64,000 nt of DNA from an uncultured Muribaculaceae bacterium (GTDB lineage Bacteria > Bacteroidota > Bacteroidia > Bacteroidales > Muribaculaceae). The position numbers and the translations under genes were made by a program. The notes under the pieces are model-generated. The model worked only from the letters and a program-made list of their open reading frames with translations. It was not told the origin of the DNA and did no database searches. The stretch lies in assembly GCA_910586895.1 (NCBI GenBank), contig CAJUIW010000007.1, positions 62,001 to 126,000 of the forward strand, written 5' to 3'. This document shows, piece after piece, positions 52,816 to 62,395 of this stretch (position 1 is its first letter; every line of letters begins with the position of its first letter).

Positions 52816-55800
52816 TTATTGTTTCTGTGGAGCGGGAGCAATGACTATCGTGTCGGCCACGATGACGGTGGCTGAGTCGGGCTGCTGCCGGCGCTCCATT
52901 GTCGCTGTGGTATCGGCGGGAGTGTCGTGATGGTGTCGCAGCGGACGCAGGAAGGAGAAGATATTGTCAAAGTCGCGCTTGAACACCACTCCTACGCCCT
53001 GTGTGGTCAGAGCGCTACGCAGATAGTAGTTCTGGTCATTGTAGCGGTTGTAGGCTTTGAGACGTATCGATCCGGAGCGGTTGAGGAGATATTCGATGTC
53101 AAAGTCGCCTATGAAAGAGTTGTTGTTAAGCGATTTGTCGCGGTAGCCGAAGTTGCCGTTGAGCAGCAGGCGGTTGTTGAGCAGATGGCTTGACAGGGCG
53201 AGGTCAACCTCCACGTCGGAGAAGTCGCCGCGGTCGCTGCGGAAGTTAGGCGATATGCTCCACTTGTCGCTCAGCTGTCCGAGCATGTTGCTCAGCTGCG
53301 ATGATATGGTGGAGGAGGCCACTGACACGAGTTCGTTGCCCTTGGTGGCGCTCATGTATTCGGGCGTGTAGAAGCGGTTGAGGGCCAACAGATAAATGAT
53401 CTGGCGGTTCATCATCTCCTCGGTGTTGACGATACTCATCACCTTGCGTTTGATGTCGGAGGTTACGGTGGGGAAGTCGAGCCCGAAGGAGATGTCGGGC
53501 TGGCGCATGTCGCCCGTCACGTAAAGCAGGGCGTTGACCGGCACATTGGTGCGCTTGAGTTCCTTGTCGGAGAGGAAGCTTTCGTCGAGGTCCGAGAGGT
53601 TGGCGTTGGCGGCGTATGTGGCTTTGATGTCGAGGCGCGCCATGTAGGGGTTGCCGTCGAATGATATCTTGCTACCCTCGCTGATGTTGAATTCCTTGAT
53701 GATGATATCCTGGAAAGTGAAGTTGTAGCTTCCGCGTGCCAGGGTGTAGGTGCCGAAGAGGCGCAGTTCGTCGTTTGACGAACCATAGGTCATGCGCATG
53801 CGTCCGGAGCCGTAGGCGCGTATGCGGTCGCCTGCCAGAGGGTCCATGATAAGGTTCATCTGGGTATTGTCCTGCACATCGACGGATATGTCCATGTTGT
53901 AGACCGAGGGCGGACCCTGCACTTCGCTGCGTGCTATGCGCTCCTTGAGTGCGCGCACTATCTCAGGGGTGGTGTCGCGATTGAGCGAGTCCTTCAGATG
54001 GCGGTTGCGGTCGCGGAAGGTTATGAAGTCATAGTCGTAGGCTTGCTGTGCGTCAGAGAGCACGAAGGTGAACGAGGAGCCGGGAGCTGTGGATATGTCG
54101 GCGTCGATGTCGATGGTGCCGGGCACGCCGCGTACGGTGGCCCACCCGTTGCCGAGCACATGTCCGTACCAGCGTTCGCCCGCTGATTCAGGCACGTCAT
54201 ATACCAGCAAGGAACGGGCATTGGTGATGTTAAAGCTGAACTCCGGCTCCTTGAAGCACTTGTGGGTCAGCCATCCGTTGAGCGTGGCTGAGTGGCCGAG
54301 CTTGTCATGCAGGGTGATATCTTTCAGGTCAATACGTCCGGGGCGCAGATGCACGGAGTCGGTGCAGGTATAGGTGGTGTTGGTGAATCCGAGTGTCAGC
54401 GATACATCCTCGCCGTAGATATCGCCCACCATGTCGATAAGCTTGAACGAGCCCCAGAGCCGCGCCTTGCCCGATGCGTAGCCTGACACATCGGTGGCAA
54501 ATGCAGCCATGAACGGCTTGAGGAAGCCTATGGCTATGCGGTCGGCGTCAAATGTGAGGTCAAGTGAATCGGCCATAGGCATTATGCGGCCGTCAACGAT
54601 GGACTGGCGTCCATTGGGCTGCGATATAAGCGCGTTGAGCCTCACGGCACGGGTATCGGCGTCCCACGACGATTTGATGCGGGCGTCGCCGAGCAGGGCG
54701 TAGTTGTATTTCAGTCCACGCACATCGAGTGCCGGGGTGTAGGCCACGGGGTGGGGGGTGAATGCCGAGGTGACGTAGAAGTCGCCTGTGGCATTGCCGC
54801 CGAACATGGCGTTTTCTATGCCGAGGGTTTCAAATACGTAGTCAAGGCTGATGTCACGAAGCGATAGGGTGAGGCGGTCCTCATCGGATGTGGAGGCTAC
54901 GCCGTCGATGGTAAGATACTGCCCGGGGCGCGACACGTTGAAGCGGTTTACCTCAAGGCGCTTGTCGGAGTAGATGATTTTGGCGGGGTTGACGGTCCAC
55001 ACCGTGTCGTTGAACACCATCCGTCCGGGGTTGACATTGATGTCGGTCACCAGGCAGCGGAGGTCGTCGCGGCTGAACGAAGCGGTAAGGTTGATATCGC
55101 CTTCGAAGCGGCGTTCACGGTTCACATGCCATCCTACCTGTGTGTCCAGATGACCGTCGGAGCCGAATGCTGTGGCCGACAGGGTCATGTTGCCCTTCTT
55201 GGTGGGCACCATTGTGGTGAAGTACATGTTGGCACGTCCGGGTGCATTGCCTGAGCCGCCGTCGAGTCCCATGCGCAGGGCGGTGTTCTCAATCAGGCGG
55301 TTGCCCTGCTGGAGATAGGGGGCGTCGACGTTGAGCGCCATGCTTCGCTCCGTGCTGTTGAGCGAGCCTGTTATGTTGATCGGGTAGATCACGTTGACAG
55401 GCAGCTTCACCAGGCTTTCAAGCGGTGCAGTGTTCTTGAGGCGTATGTCGAACTTCAGCTCGTTGAGCGGAGCCTCAGGTCCGAGATAATTGCGCGAGGC
55501 TTCGGCTTCGGTGCGTCCGGTAAGGTTGGGGAGTACGCGCTCTATTATGGCGCGTGCCACTTTAGGCATCTGTGTGAGGTTGTATGAACCTCCGGCATAG
55601 GCATCGAGCATGTCGGAGGTGAGGCGAAGCTCCTGTCCGACGGAATCCGACAGCGCATCGAGCGTCACGGCATCAAGCCGGAGTCCGGTGCCATGTGCGT
55701 CAATGAAGGATATGTCGGTAAGGTTGACATGGCCGTTCACGTGGTTGATGTCCGGCCCGTGTAGCGCCCCTTCGCCGCTGAGGCTCAGCAGACGTCCATG

Positions 55801-57447
55801 AGTGTTCTGCAGAAGATTGAGCGCGGCGAGATCGACATCCTCCGCGTCAATGTGGAATTCGAGGGTACGGTCGGCCGGATTCAGATCGGCTTGAGCTATG
55901 AGGTCGAGCATCACGCCGGCATTGTCCACATGAATGCCGCCGTTGTAGAGCGTGCGGTCAATCGAGGCGTAGAGGTCAACATCGGTATAAGTGTGTCCGC
56001 GGTATGTGACACGCGGCAGCGTCACCTCTACCGTGCCCTGCGGATTGCGGCGTGGGGCAAGCGCGAGGTCGAAGTTGGCGTTGAGTTCTATGTCGCCTAC
56101 CTGTTCGAGCGCATGACGTGTGCCGCTGAACAGAGTGGCTCCGCTGAATCCCATAGTGGAGGCGTTGCCACGCAGGGTGGTGGTTCCTGCCGGTGTGCGG
56201 CTGAAATCAATGTCGATATCCATATTGCCCGGAGCGGATTCAAAGCGGGCCTGAAGCACTCCTTTACGGGGTGTGCCGTTGAAGTCGGCATCAAGGTTGA
56301 CGCCGCCAAGATTGGTGAGCAGCTGGCGTGGGAGCGATTGCAGCGTGGTGAATCGTCCGGCAATGTCTGGAATCACCCCTGCGGCGGCGGTCAGATGCAG
56401 CTTGTCGATATCCAGCTCAGGCACGGCATCTTTCACGCCGAGCCCTGCCACACGGCTGTTGCCTGCTGAGAGGCTGAAGCGGTCGGAACGCTCCGTGAGG
56501 TTGAGGCTGCGGATATGTATGTCATGCAGCGAGCCGGAGAGCGAGGCGCTTATCCCTACGTTCATGTCGAGACCGTCAAGCGCCGGTAGCAGTGGCACAA
56601 AATCGGATGTCGACAGGCGGCTGCCGTCAGTGATGGCAAGGTCGATATTCATTGAGGGGAGCTCACGCCCAAGCGCCTGAAGGCTGCTGTAGGTCAGGTC
56701 AAGGTCGCTGAAGCGCAGGCGCGACTCAGGCATAAGCAGAGCCAGTGACTTGACTGACGCTGAGGTGGCTCCGATATGAAATAGCCCGCTCAGACTCTTT
56801 ATCTCTAATCCTGAAGATTCGAGCATGGCTATGCGGCGGAGATCAATGGTGAAGTCATCGTTGGCCATACGCGGGAGCTGCATGTCGGCTCTGAGATCGG
56901 TCAGATGGATATGGTCGGGGTTGAAGCGTCCCGGAGTAACCGGGCGGTCAAGCACATCGTAGGACGCAGCCGAACGGCGTATGACCACCGTGTTGACCCT
57001 GAAGTCAAACCGCGTCGGCGGCTTGTTGCTGTCCTTTGGCTTGAGAGCGTCAATGATGGGCTGGATGTTGAGCGGTGCTCCCGCCGTAGGACGGCTTATA
57101 CGGGCATCGAGTCCTATCAGCTCGGCGTAATTGACCACGATACGGCTCCGAAGCAGGTCGTACAGATTGATGCCGGCGCCGATGCGGTCGGCAGTCAGGA
57201 TGGTGTCCGACGCGCTGCCGGTGATATTGACATCGTGGAGTGTTACGCGGTTGAACGGAGTGATGGATATGCGGTCAATGTCAACGTTGACCCCCATCAG
57301 CCGGGTGAGCTCCGATTCAGTGCGGTGGCAGATGCTGCGCTGCACCGAAGGAAGCGACAGCAGGATATACAGCGTGACCGGTACCGTCACCGCGAGTGAC
57401 AGCACAACGAGCAGGAATGCACGCAGTATTTTATAAGTCCACTTCAT
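52816..57447 (-). CDS. TamB-family translocation/assembly protein (DUF490)
   Basis: A protein of about 1543 residues with an N-terminal membrane anchor (AFLLVVLSLAVTVPVTLYILLSL) and a very long beta-helical body. The C-terminal 400 residues have the DUF490/TamB pattern (SFTFVLSDA, GSGRMRMTYGSSNDELRLFGTYTLARGSYNFTFQDIIIKEFNI region, ADLDESFLSDKEL as NLSDLDESFLSDKELKR). Such proteins connect inner and outer membranes and move lipid or help outer membrane proteins. I start at ATG 57447 (MKWTYKIL); ATG 57501 is possible. No Omp85 gene is next to it. Confidence 0.9.
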   Translation of the reverse strand: MKWTYKILRAFLLVVLSLAVTVPVTLYILLSLPSVQRSICHRTESELTRLMGVNVDIDRISITPFNRVTLHDVNITGSASDTILTADRIGAGINLYDLLRSRIVVNYAELIGLDARISRPTAGAPLNIQPIIDALKPKDSNKPPTRFDFRVNTVVIRRSAASYDVLDRPVTPGRFNPDHIHLTDLRADMQLPRMANDDFTIDLRRIAMLESSGLEIKSLSGLFHIGATSASVKSLALLMPESRLRFSDLDLTYSSLQALGRELPSMNIDLAITDGSRLSTSDFVPLLPALDGLDMNVGISASLSGSLHDIHIRSLNLTERSDRFSLSAGNSRVAGLGVKDAVPELDIDKLHLTAAAGVIPDIAGRFTTLQSLPRQLLTNLGGVNLDADFNGTPRKGVLQARFESAPGNMDIDIDFSRTPAGTTTLRGNASTMGFSGATLFSGTRHALEQVGDIELNANFDLALAPRRNPQGTVEVTLPRVTYRGHTYTDVDLYASIDRTLYNGGIHVDNAGVMLDLIAQADLNPADRTLEFHIDAEDVDLAALNLLQNTHGRLLSLSGEGALHGPDINHVNGHVNLTDISFIDAHGTGLRLDAVTLDALSDSVGQELRLTSDMLDAYAGGSYNLTQMPKVARAIIERVLPNLTGRTEAEASRNYLGPEAPLNELKFDIRLKNTAPLESLVKLPVNVIYPINITGSLNSTERSMALNVDAPYLQQGNRLIENTALRMGLDGGSGNAPGRANMYFTTMVPTKKGNMTLSATAFGSDGHLDTQVGWHVNRERRFEGDINLTASFSRDDLRCLVTDINVNPGRMVFNDTVWTVNPAKIIYSDKRLEVNRFNVSRPGQYLTIDGVASTSDEDRLTLSLRDISLDYVFETLGIENAMFGGNATGDFYVTSAFTPHPVAYTPALDVRGLKYNYALLGDARIKSSWDADTRAVRLNALISQPNGRQSIVDGRIMPMADSLDLTFDADRIAIGFLKPFMAAFATDVSGYASGKARLWGSFKLIDMVGDIYGEDVSLTLGFTNTTYTCTDSVHLRPGRIDLKDITLHDKLGHSATLNGWLTHKCFKEPEFSFNITNARSLLVYDVPESAGERWYGHVLGNGWATVRGVPGTIDIDADISTAPGSSFTFVLSDAQQAYDYDFITFRDRNRHLKDSLNRDTTPEIVRALKERIARSEVQGPPSVYNMDISVDVQDNTQMNLIMDPLAGDRIRAYGSGRMRMTYGSSNDELRLFGTYTLARGSYNFTFQDIIIKEFNISEGSKISFDGNPYMARLDIKATYAANANLSDLDESFLSDKELKRTNVPVNALLYVTGDMRQPDISFGLDFPTVTSDIKRKVMSIVNTEEMMNRQIIYLLALNRFYTPEYMSATKGNELVSVASSTISSQLSNMLGQLSDKWSISPNFRSDRGDFSDVEVDLALSSHLLNNRLLLNGNFGYRDKSLNNNSFIGDFDIEYLLNRSGSIRLKAYNRYNDQNYYLRSALTTQGVGVVFKRDFDNIFSFLRPLRHHHDTPADTTATMERRQQPDSATVIVADTIVIAPAPQKQ

Positions 57448-57589
57448 CCAAACGGCAAAATTACGAAAAATCTCCGTCAGTACGGCACGTACAGCATGCA
57501 TATTTTTGTCAATCTGTGCAGATAGATCGCCGCGATGAATAAATAGCAATTACGGAGGAGGGGAACGCCGTTTTTTTGCAGATATTTTG

Positions 57590-57597
57590 TACCTTTG
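57590..57597 (+). promoter_or_regulatory. -7 promoter element of the PurF-like gene
   Basis: TACCTTTG matches TAnnTTTG and lies 34 bases upstream of the ATG at 57632. It sits in the divergent region shared with tamB. Confidence 0.5.
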
Positions 57598-57631
57598 CCG
57601 CCGTAAAAACCAACCTACATTTTATAAGTAT

Positions 57632-59041
57632 ATGGGAGGATTCTTTGGAGTAGCTGCGAGGCAAGCCTGCCGCACCGATCTGTTTTACGGTGTGGACTAT
57701 AACTCTCACCTCGGCACACGGCGTGCCGGTATGGCAACATTCGATGCCGCCGAAGGCCGTTTCTGCAGGTCGATTCATAGCCTTGAGAGCACTTATTTCC
57801 GAACAAAATTTGAAAAAGAACTTGACAAGTTCAAAGGAAACCAGGGCATAGGAGTAATCAGCGATACTGATCCGCAGCCTATAGTAATCAATTCGCATTT
57901 AGGAAAGTATGCTATTGTTACAGTAGCCAAGATATGCAATATCGAAGCGCTGGAGCGCGAACTGCTTGACTCCGGAGTGCATTTCGGGGAGCTCAGCAGC
58001 GGAAGCACCAACCAGACAGAGCTTGTGGCCCTGCTTATCAACCGGGGCAAAACCTTCAAGGAGGGCATTGAGAATGTATTTGCCAAAATAGAGGGTTCAT
58101 GCTCAATGCTTATACTGACTGAAAAGTCCATCATAGCTGCTCGCGACAAACTCGGACGTACACCTATTATAATAGGACACAAGGAGGGAGCCTATGCCGC
58201 AGCGACAGAGTCGACCACTTTCCCGAACCTCGACTTCGAGCCTGTGCGCGACCTCGGTCCCGGCGAGATAGTGGAATTCGATGCCGATTCAATCACTCAG
58301 CTCCGCGCTCCGGGCAATGAAATGCAGATCTGCTCTTTCCTGTGGGTATATTACGGCTTCCCGACATCATGCTACGAAGGTAAGAATGTGGAGGAGATGC
58401 GCTTCGACTCCGGCTTCAAGATGGGACAGACTGATGATACGGAGGTTGACTGCGCATGCGGAATCCCCGACTCAGGCGTAGGCATGGCGCTCGGCTATGC
58501 CGCCGGCAAGGGAGTGCCCTATCACCGCTGCATATCAAAATATACCCCCACATGGCCGCGAAGCTTCACCCCGAGTGATCAGTCTATGCGCAACCTTGTG
58601 GCGCGCATGAAGCTTGTGCCCAACCGTGCCATGCTCAAAGGAAAGCGTGCTCTGTTCTGCGACGACTCGATAGTGCGCGGCACACAGCTCAACGATAATG
58701 TGAAGGGGCTATTTGCCGATGGTGCCCGCGAGGTGCATATGCGCATAGCTTGTCCGCCGCTCATCTATGGATGCCGCTATATCGGCTTCACCTCATCGAA
58801 GAGCGACATGGAGCTGCTCACACGCCGAATCATCGGAGAGCTTGAGGGTGACCCCAACAAGAATCTTGACAAATATGCCACAACAGGCACACCTGAGTAC
58901 TGCGCTATGGTAGAGAAGATACGTGAGCGTTTCGGACTGACCTCGCTCAAGTTCAATCCTATTGAGACGCTTGTGGAGTCAATCGGGCTGCCAAAGTGCA
59001 AGATCTGCACCCACTGTTTTGACGGCTCAAGTCATTTCTGA
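57632..59041 (+). CDS. Amidophosphoribosyltransferase-like protein lacking the catalytic Cys
   Basis: A 469-residue PurF relative. The start is MGGFFGVAAR, where PurF and other class II amidotransferases have M-C-G; the nucleophile Cys is thus Gly and there is no propeptide with another Cys. The rest of the fold is kept: SHLGTRRAGMA (about 25-35), GSTNQTE (124-130), and the PRPP-binding loop DDSIVRGTQL (344-353). Cys residues near the end (CKICTHCF) may hold a metal. Glutamine hydrolysis is unlikely, so the protein may use free ammonia, act on another acceptor, or regulate purine synthesis. A normal purF is expected elsewhere in the genome. Confidence 0.82.
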   Translation: MGGFFGVAARQACRTDLFYGVDYNSHLGTRRAGMATFDAAEGRFCRSIHSLESTYFRTKFEKELDKFKGNQGIGVISDTDPQPIVINSHLGKYAIVTVAKICNIEALERELLDSGVHFGELSSGSTNQTELVALLINRGKTFKEGIENVFAKIEGSCSMLILTEKSIIAARDKLGRTPIIIGHKEGAYAAATESTTFPNLDFEPVRDLGPGEIVEFDADSITQLRAPGNEMQICSFLWVYYGFPTSCYEGKNVEEMRFDSGFKMGQTDDTEVDCACGIPDSGVGMALGYAAGKGVPYHRCISKYTPTWPRSFTPSDQSMRNLVARMKLVPNRAMLKGKRALFCDDSIVRGTQLNDNVKGLFADGAREVHMRIACPPLIYGCRYIGFTSSKSDMELLTRRIIGELEGDPNKNLDKYATTGTPEYCAMVEKIRERFGLTSLKFNPIETLVESIGLPKCKICTHCFDGSSHF

Positions 59042-59076
59042 TTCAATCAGGAAGTTGACTCTGATAATATAAAAAG

Positions 59077-59107
59077 GAAGCCGGTCCCTGTTGAGGAGGC
59101 CGGCTTC
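59077..59107. terminator. Bidirectional terminator between PurF-like and lipoprotein genes
   Basis: GAAGCCGG and CCGGCTTC form an 8-bp hairpin between two convergent genes. It has A-rich sequence on its left and a T-rich stretch on its right, so it can serve both strands. Confidence 0.75.
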
Positions 59108-59129
59108 TCTGTTTATTATGTTACGAAGA

Positions 59130-59663
59130 TTATTCGTTGGGGATAACGATACGGAACATACCGCTGCTGCTGTTGAGCTCATGACCGTCAAGATAGAACT
59201 TACGGTTGAAAGTCAGCTGGTCGCCGTACTCTATGCGTGAATCATTGAACACCTTGATGGTGTAGGTGCGTCCGTTAAGGTCAAGAATGATTGTCTTTTC
59301 ATACTTTCCCTGACCTTCGAATTCACCGATTATGATGTAGGGGTAGCCGGTGGCAGTCATCACACCTACCGATGCACCGAACCAGTTGGCGGGAAGAGCA
59401 CGCGATGATGCGCTCTCAAATATCGGTTTGGTAGTAGGTACAGCAACATTGGTTGTTGTACCGTCAACGGTGATAGTCATCGGACGGTTAAGGATGTTCA
59501 TGGGGTTGTTGGGGTTGAGAAGTGACTGGTTGCCGTCAGTGACATCGACAAATATCACGTAGGGGGTCAGTTCCGTTACCTGAGGATCGTCATCGCTGTT
59601 GCATGATGTCAGCGCAGGAATCATCATCACGGCAAGCAGAAGCATTGATAGGATTTTTTTCAT
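59130..59663 (-). CDS. Hypothetical lipoprotein (177 aa)
   Basis: A secreted lipoprotein with signal and lipobox (MKKILSMLLLAVMMIPALTSC). The mature part is beta-rich and has no motif that I recognise. Confidence 0.7.
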   Translation of the reverse strand: MKKILSMLLLAVMMIPALTSCNSDDDPQVTELTPYVIFVDVTDGNQSLLNPNNPMNILNRPMTITVDGTTTNVAVPTTKPIFESASSRALPANWFGASVGVMTATGYPYIIIGEFEGQGKYEKTIILDLNGRTYTIKVFNDSRIEYGDQLTFNRKFYLDGHELNSSSGMFRIVIPNE

Positions 59664-59718
59664 AAAAAGGTTTCTGTTTTTGAGGTTAATAAAATAAGTG
59701 ATAAACTAATTGTTGTAT

Positions 59719-60123
59719 TTAGTCAAGATATTTCTTTACATGTTCGCTTATGCGTGCGGCAAGCTGCTCCATCTGTTCGGCAGGCAGAGTCTGCTTGTGG
59801 TGGAAGTCCATGTCATCCTCAGTGGTGATGGGGAGGAGATGGATGTGCGCATGCGGCACTTCAAGTCCTATCACCGTTACGCCGATGCGTTTGCACGGCA
59901 CTGCTTCCTGCAGTCCGAGAGCCACGCGCTTGGCAAACAGCTGTAAGCCGGCATATTCCTCGTCAGTGAGGTCAAAAAGGTAGCTTACCTCGTGCTTTGG
60001 CACCACGAGGGTATGCCCCGGTGTCACGGGATTGATGTCGAGGAAAGCGAAGTAGCGGTCCGTTTCAGCTATCTTGTAGCAGGGTATTTCCCCGTTGATT
60101 ATGCGTGTGAATATCGAAGCCAT
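59719..60123 (-). CDS. HIT-family nucleotide hydrolase
   Basis: A 134-residue HIT protein with the family signature HAHIHLLPI (about residues 95-103, pattern H-x-H-x-H) and the start MASIFTRIINGEIPCYKI. HIT proteins hydrolyse adenosine 5'-monophosphoramidate and related nucleotides. It follows greA by nine bases and is probably cotranscribed. Confidence 0.93.
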   Translation of the reverse strand: MASIFTRIINGEIPCYKIAETDRYFAFLDINPVTPGHTLVVPKHEVSYLFDLTDEEYAGLQLFAKRVALGLQEAVPCKRIGVTVIGLEVPHAHIHLLPITTEDDMDFHHKQTLPAEQMEQLAARISEHVKKYLD

Positions 60124-60132
60124 GGCGTTGTA

Positions 60133-60603
60133 TCAGAATGAAATTTCAACAATCTCAAACTTCATGACGCCTGCCGGAACCTTGATGTCCACAATGTCAT
60201 GGAGCTTGTGTCCGAGCAGACCCTGTGCGATGGGGGTGCTGGAGCCTATTTTCTTCTCCTTAAGGTTGGCCTCGCTGTCGGCTACAATGGTATATTCCAT
60301 TGACATGCCGTTGGTGAGGTTCTTTATTTTTACGCGGTTGAGTATCTGTACCTCTTCGTTGTTGAGGTTGGAGTCATCTATGATACGGGCGCTGCGCAGG
60401 AGCTCCTTGAGCTGGCTGATTTTCATTTCCAGCATGCCCTGGGCTTCCTTGGCGGCATCATATTCGGAGTTTTCCGAAAGGTCGCCTTTGTCGCGGGCCT
60501 CGGCTATGGCGTGTGATATTTCAGGACGTTTCACAGTTTCGAGGTAGGCTATCTCTTCCATTTTTTTCTTATAGCCTTCCTTGGTCATGTAAGTGATTGG
60601 CAT
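60133..60603 (-). CDS. greA: Transcription elongation factor GreA
   Basis: A 156-residue RNA polymerase rescue factor from ATG 60603 (MPITYMTKEGYKKKMEE). The N-terminal coiled coil (about 5-75) carries the acidic tip region (ARDKGDLSENSEYDAAKE) that reaches the active site. The C-terminal domain ends with SPIAQGLLGHKLHDIVDIKVPAG as STPIAQGLLGHK. A -7 box (TACCTTTG, 60728-60735) lies 124 bases upstream. Confidence 0.95.
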   Translation of the reverse strand: MPITYMTKEGYKKKMEEIAYLETVKRPEISHAIAEARDKGDLSENSEYDAAKEAQGMLEMKISQLKELLRSARIIDDSNLNNEEVQILNRVKIKNLTNGMSMEYTIVADSEANLKEKKIGSSTPIAQGLLGHKLHDIVDIKVPAGVMKFEIVEISF

Positions 60604-60727
60604 GATAGTTATATTTAGGTTTATTATTTGAAACAAGTAAAAAATTAAGGAATCCTGCCGTCATAGTGGCAAGACCCCATGATGCTTTGTGCGGCAGCTG
60701 CCGCGTAGCTATGTCAATTATTGATGG

Positions 60728-60735
60728 CAAAGGTA
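60728..60735 (-). promoter_or_regulatory. -7 promoter element of greA
   Basis: TACCTTTG on the minus strand matches TAnnTTTG. The leader of about 120 bases contains an imperfect hairpin (GCGGCAGCTGCCGC at 60691-60704), which might be regulatory. Confidence 0.45.
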
Positions 60736-60817
60736 AGCATTGGCGACGAATAAAAAAAGATTTTAACCAATTTTCATTTTTACGGAACCGCACGGAGCCG
60801 GAGGACGTTAGAGTGAT

Positions 60818-61597
60818 ATGAATGGACTGACAGTACATATCCGGAAGTGGGTCGACGCGCACCGCAGCATCATGTATGATGTGATGAACTGGGTGGTGCT
60901 CGCGCTTGCTCTTGCGCTGGTGATATATCTGTCAGTCAATATTCTGAGCTCTGTCGACTTTATGCACGATGCCACTTACATGCGCTTCCAGCTCTGGGTA
61001 TGCGTGGTGTTCATGGCTGTGTTCTTCATAGAGTGGGTCATGTCGGAGCGCAAGTGGCATTACCTGCTTCACCGCTGGCTCTTCTTTGTGCTGTCGGTAC
61101 CGTACACCTATATAATAAGTGCGCTTGACATACATCTTTCCGATGAGGCTCTCTATTTCATACATTTCGTGCCGCTTGCCCGGGGAGTATTGGCGGGAAG
61201 CATGGTGGTGGGCTATGTGTCGACCAACCGCATCACAGGTATCTTCTTCAGCTATGTGGTGGTGATGGTGTCCTTCGCCTACTTCGGCAGCCTGATATTC
61301 TGGGCACGGGAGCAGGGTGTCAATCCCGGACTGCCCGATTACTGGGCGGCTGTATGGTGGGCTTGCTTGCAGGCCACTACAGTAGGTTGCACCATATTTC
61401 CTATCACGGTGGCAGGACAGGTGGTGGCTGCTGTCCTGGCGGTGATGGGCATGATCATGTTTCCGCTCTTCACGGTATATATCACCAATGTAGTGCGCGG
61501 ACTGGTGGTGTCCTCCGGGCGTGGCAAGAATACGTCATCGTCAGCCACTGTTTCGGAAACAGAAGGACCGGACGCCTCGTCAGGGTCCGGTCCTTGA
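60818..61597 (+). CDS. Potassium-channel-like membrane protein with unusual filter
   Basis: A 259-residue inner membrane protein with several hydrophobic segments and a C-terminal pore unit. The pore reads WWACLQATTVGCTIFPITVAG (about 182-202), followed by the last helix VVAAVLAVMGMIMFPLFTVYITNVV. In K+ channels the filter is T-V-G-Y-G-D; here it is T-V-G-C-T, one residue shorter, though flanks fit the family (Trp pair before, P-I-T after). Selectivity is therefore uncertain. A terminator hairpin overlaps its stop codon. Confidence 0.78.
   Translation: MNGLTVHIRKWVDAHRSIMYDVMNWVVLALALALVIYLSVNILSSVDFMHDATYMRFQLWVCVVFMAVFFIEWVMSERKWHYLLHRWLFFVLSVPYTYIISALDIHLSDEALYFIHFVPLARGVLAGSMVVGYVSTNRITGIFFSYVVVMVSFAYFGSLIFWAREQGVNPGLPDYWAAVWWACLQATTVGCTIFPITVAGQVVAAVLAVMGMIMFPLFTVYITNVVRGLVVSSGRGKNTSSSATVSETEGPDASSGSGP
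61563..61595 (+). terminator. Terminator overlapping the end of the channel gene
   Basis: AAGGACCGGAC and GTCCGGTCCTT form an 11-bp hairpin whose right arm runs into the TGA stop codon of the channel gene. It separates the gene from the convergent yebC gene. Confidence 0.6.
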
Positions 61598-61630
61598 TAT
61601 GTCTGTTCTATGGAGCAGGGAGCCTGAGGC

Positions 61631-62347
61631 TTAGTCCTCCTTCATGTTGTGGAACACGTTCTGCACATCCTCGTCCTCTTCAAATTTGTCAAGGAGCTTT
61701 TCGAGCTGTGCGCGCTGTTCCTCGGTCACTTCCTTGAGGTCGTGGGGTATGCGTTCGAATTCGGAGCTGATGATTTCGTATCCGTTTTCCTCGAGATACT
61801 TCTGGATTGTAGAGTAATCCTCGAAAGCGCCGTAGAGCACTACTTCCTCTTCGTCGGCTTCCACTTCGTCAACGCCGTAATCGATAAGTTCGAATTCCAG
61901 ATCTTCGAGCGACATTCCGTCCTTGGGTTTGATTTTGAACACGCTCTTGTGGTCAAACATGAACGCGAGTGAGCCCTGAGTGCCGAGGTTGCCGCCGTGC
62001 TTGTTGAAGTATGAACGTACGTTGGCCACGGTGCGGGTATTGTTGTCAGTGGCGGCTTCCACCACGATTGCGATACCGAAGGGACCGTATCCTTCGTAAA
62101 CGATTTCCTTGTAGTCGCTGGCATCCTTTTCAGTAGCCTTCTTGATGGCGCGTTCCACAGTGTCCTTAGGCATGTTGGCAGCCTTGGCGTTCTGCATCAG
62201 CGCGCGCAGACGCGGGTTAGTGTCCGGATCCGGACCACCTGCTTTGGCGGCGATGGTTATTTCCTTACCTATGCGGGTAAATGTACGGGACATGTTGCCC
62301 CAGCGTTTGAGTTTTCTGGCTTTGCGATATTCAAAAGCTCTTCCCAT
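61631..62347 (-). CDS. YebC/PmpR-family protein
   Basis: A 238-residue protein of the TACO1/YebC family (start MGRAFEYRKARKLKRWGNMSRTFTRIGKEI; NPRLRALMQNAKAANMPKDTVERAIKKA near 45-75; YEGYGPFGIAIVVEAATDNNTRTVANVR near 95-125). The family was described as transcription regulators; recent work links it to translation through proline stretches. It follows pheT by about 50 bases. Confidence 0.93.
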   Translation of the reverse strand: MGRAFEYRKARKLKRWGNMSRTFTRIGKEITIAAKAGGPDPDTNPRLRALMQNAKAANMPKDTVERAIKKATEKDASDYKEIVYEGYGPFGIAIVVEAATDNNTRTVANVRSYFNKHGGNLGTQGSLAFMFDHKSVFKIKPKDGMSLEDLEFELIDYGVDEVEADEEEVVLYGAFEDYSTIQKYLEENGYEIISSEFERIPHDLKEVTEEQRAQLEKLLDKFEEDEDVQNVFHNMKED

Positions 62348-62395
62348 GGTGTGATATTGATTGTTTCAGTTACTGAATTTTTTGTATTCTCTGGT

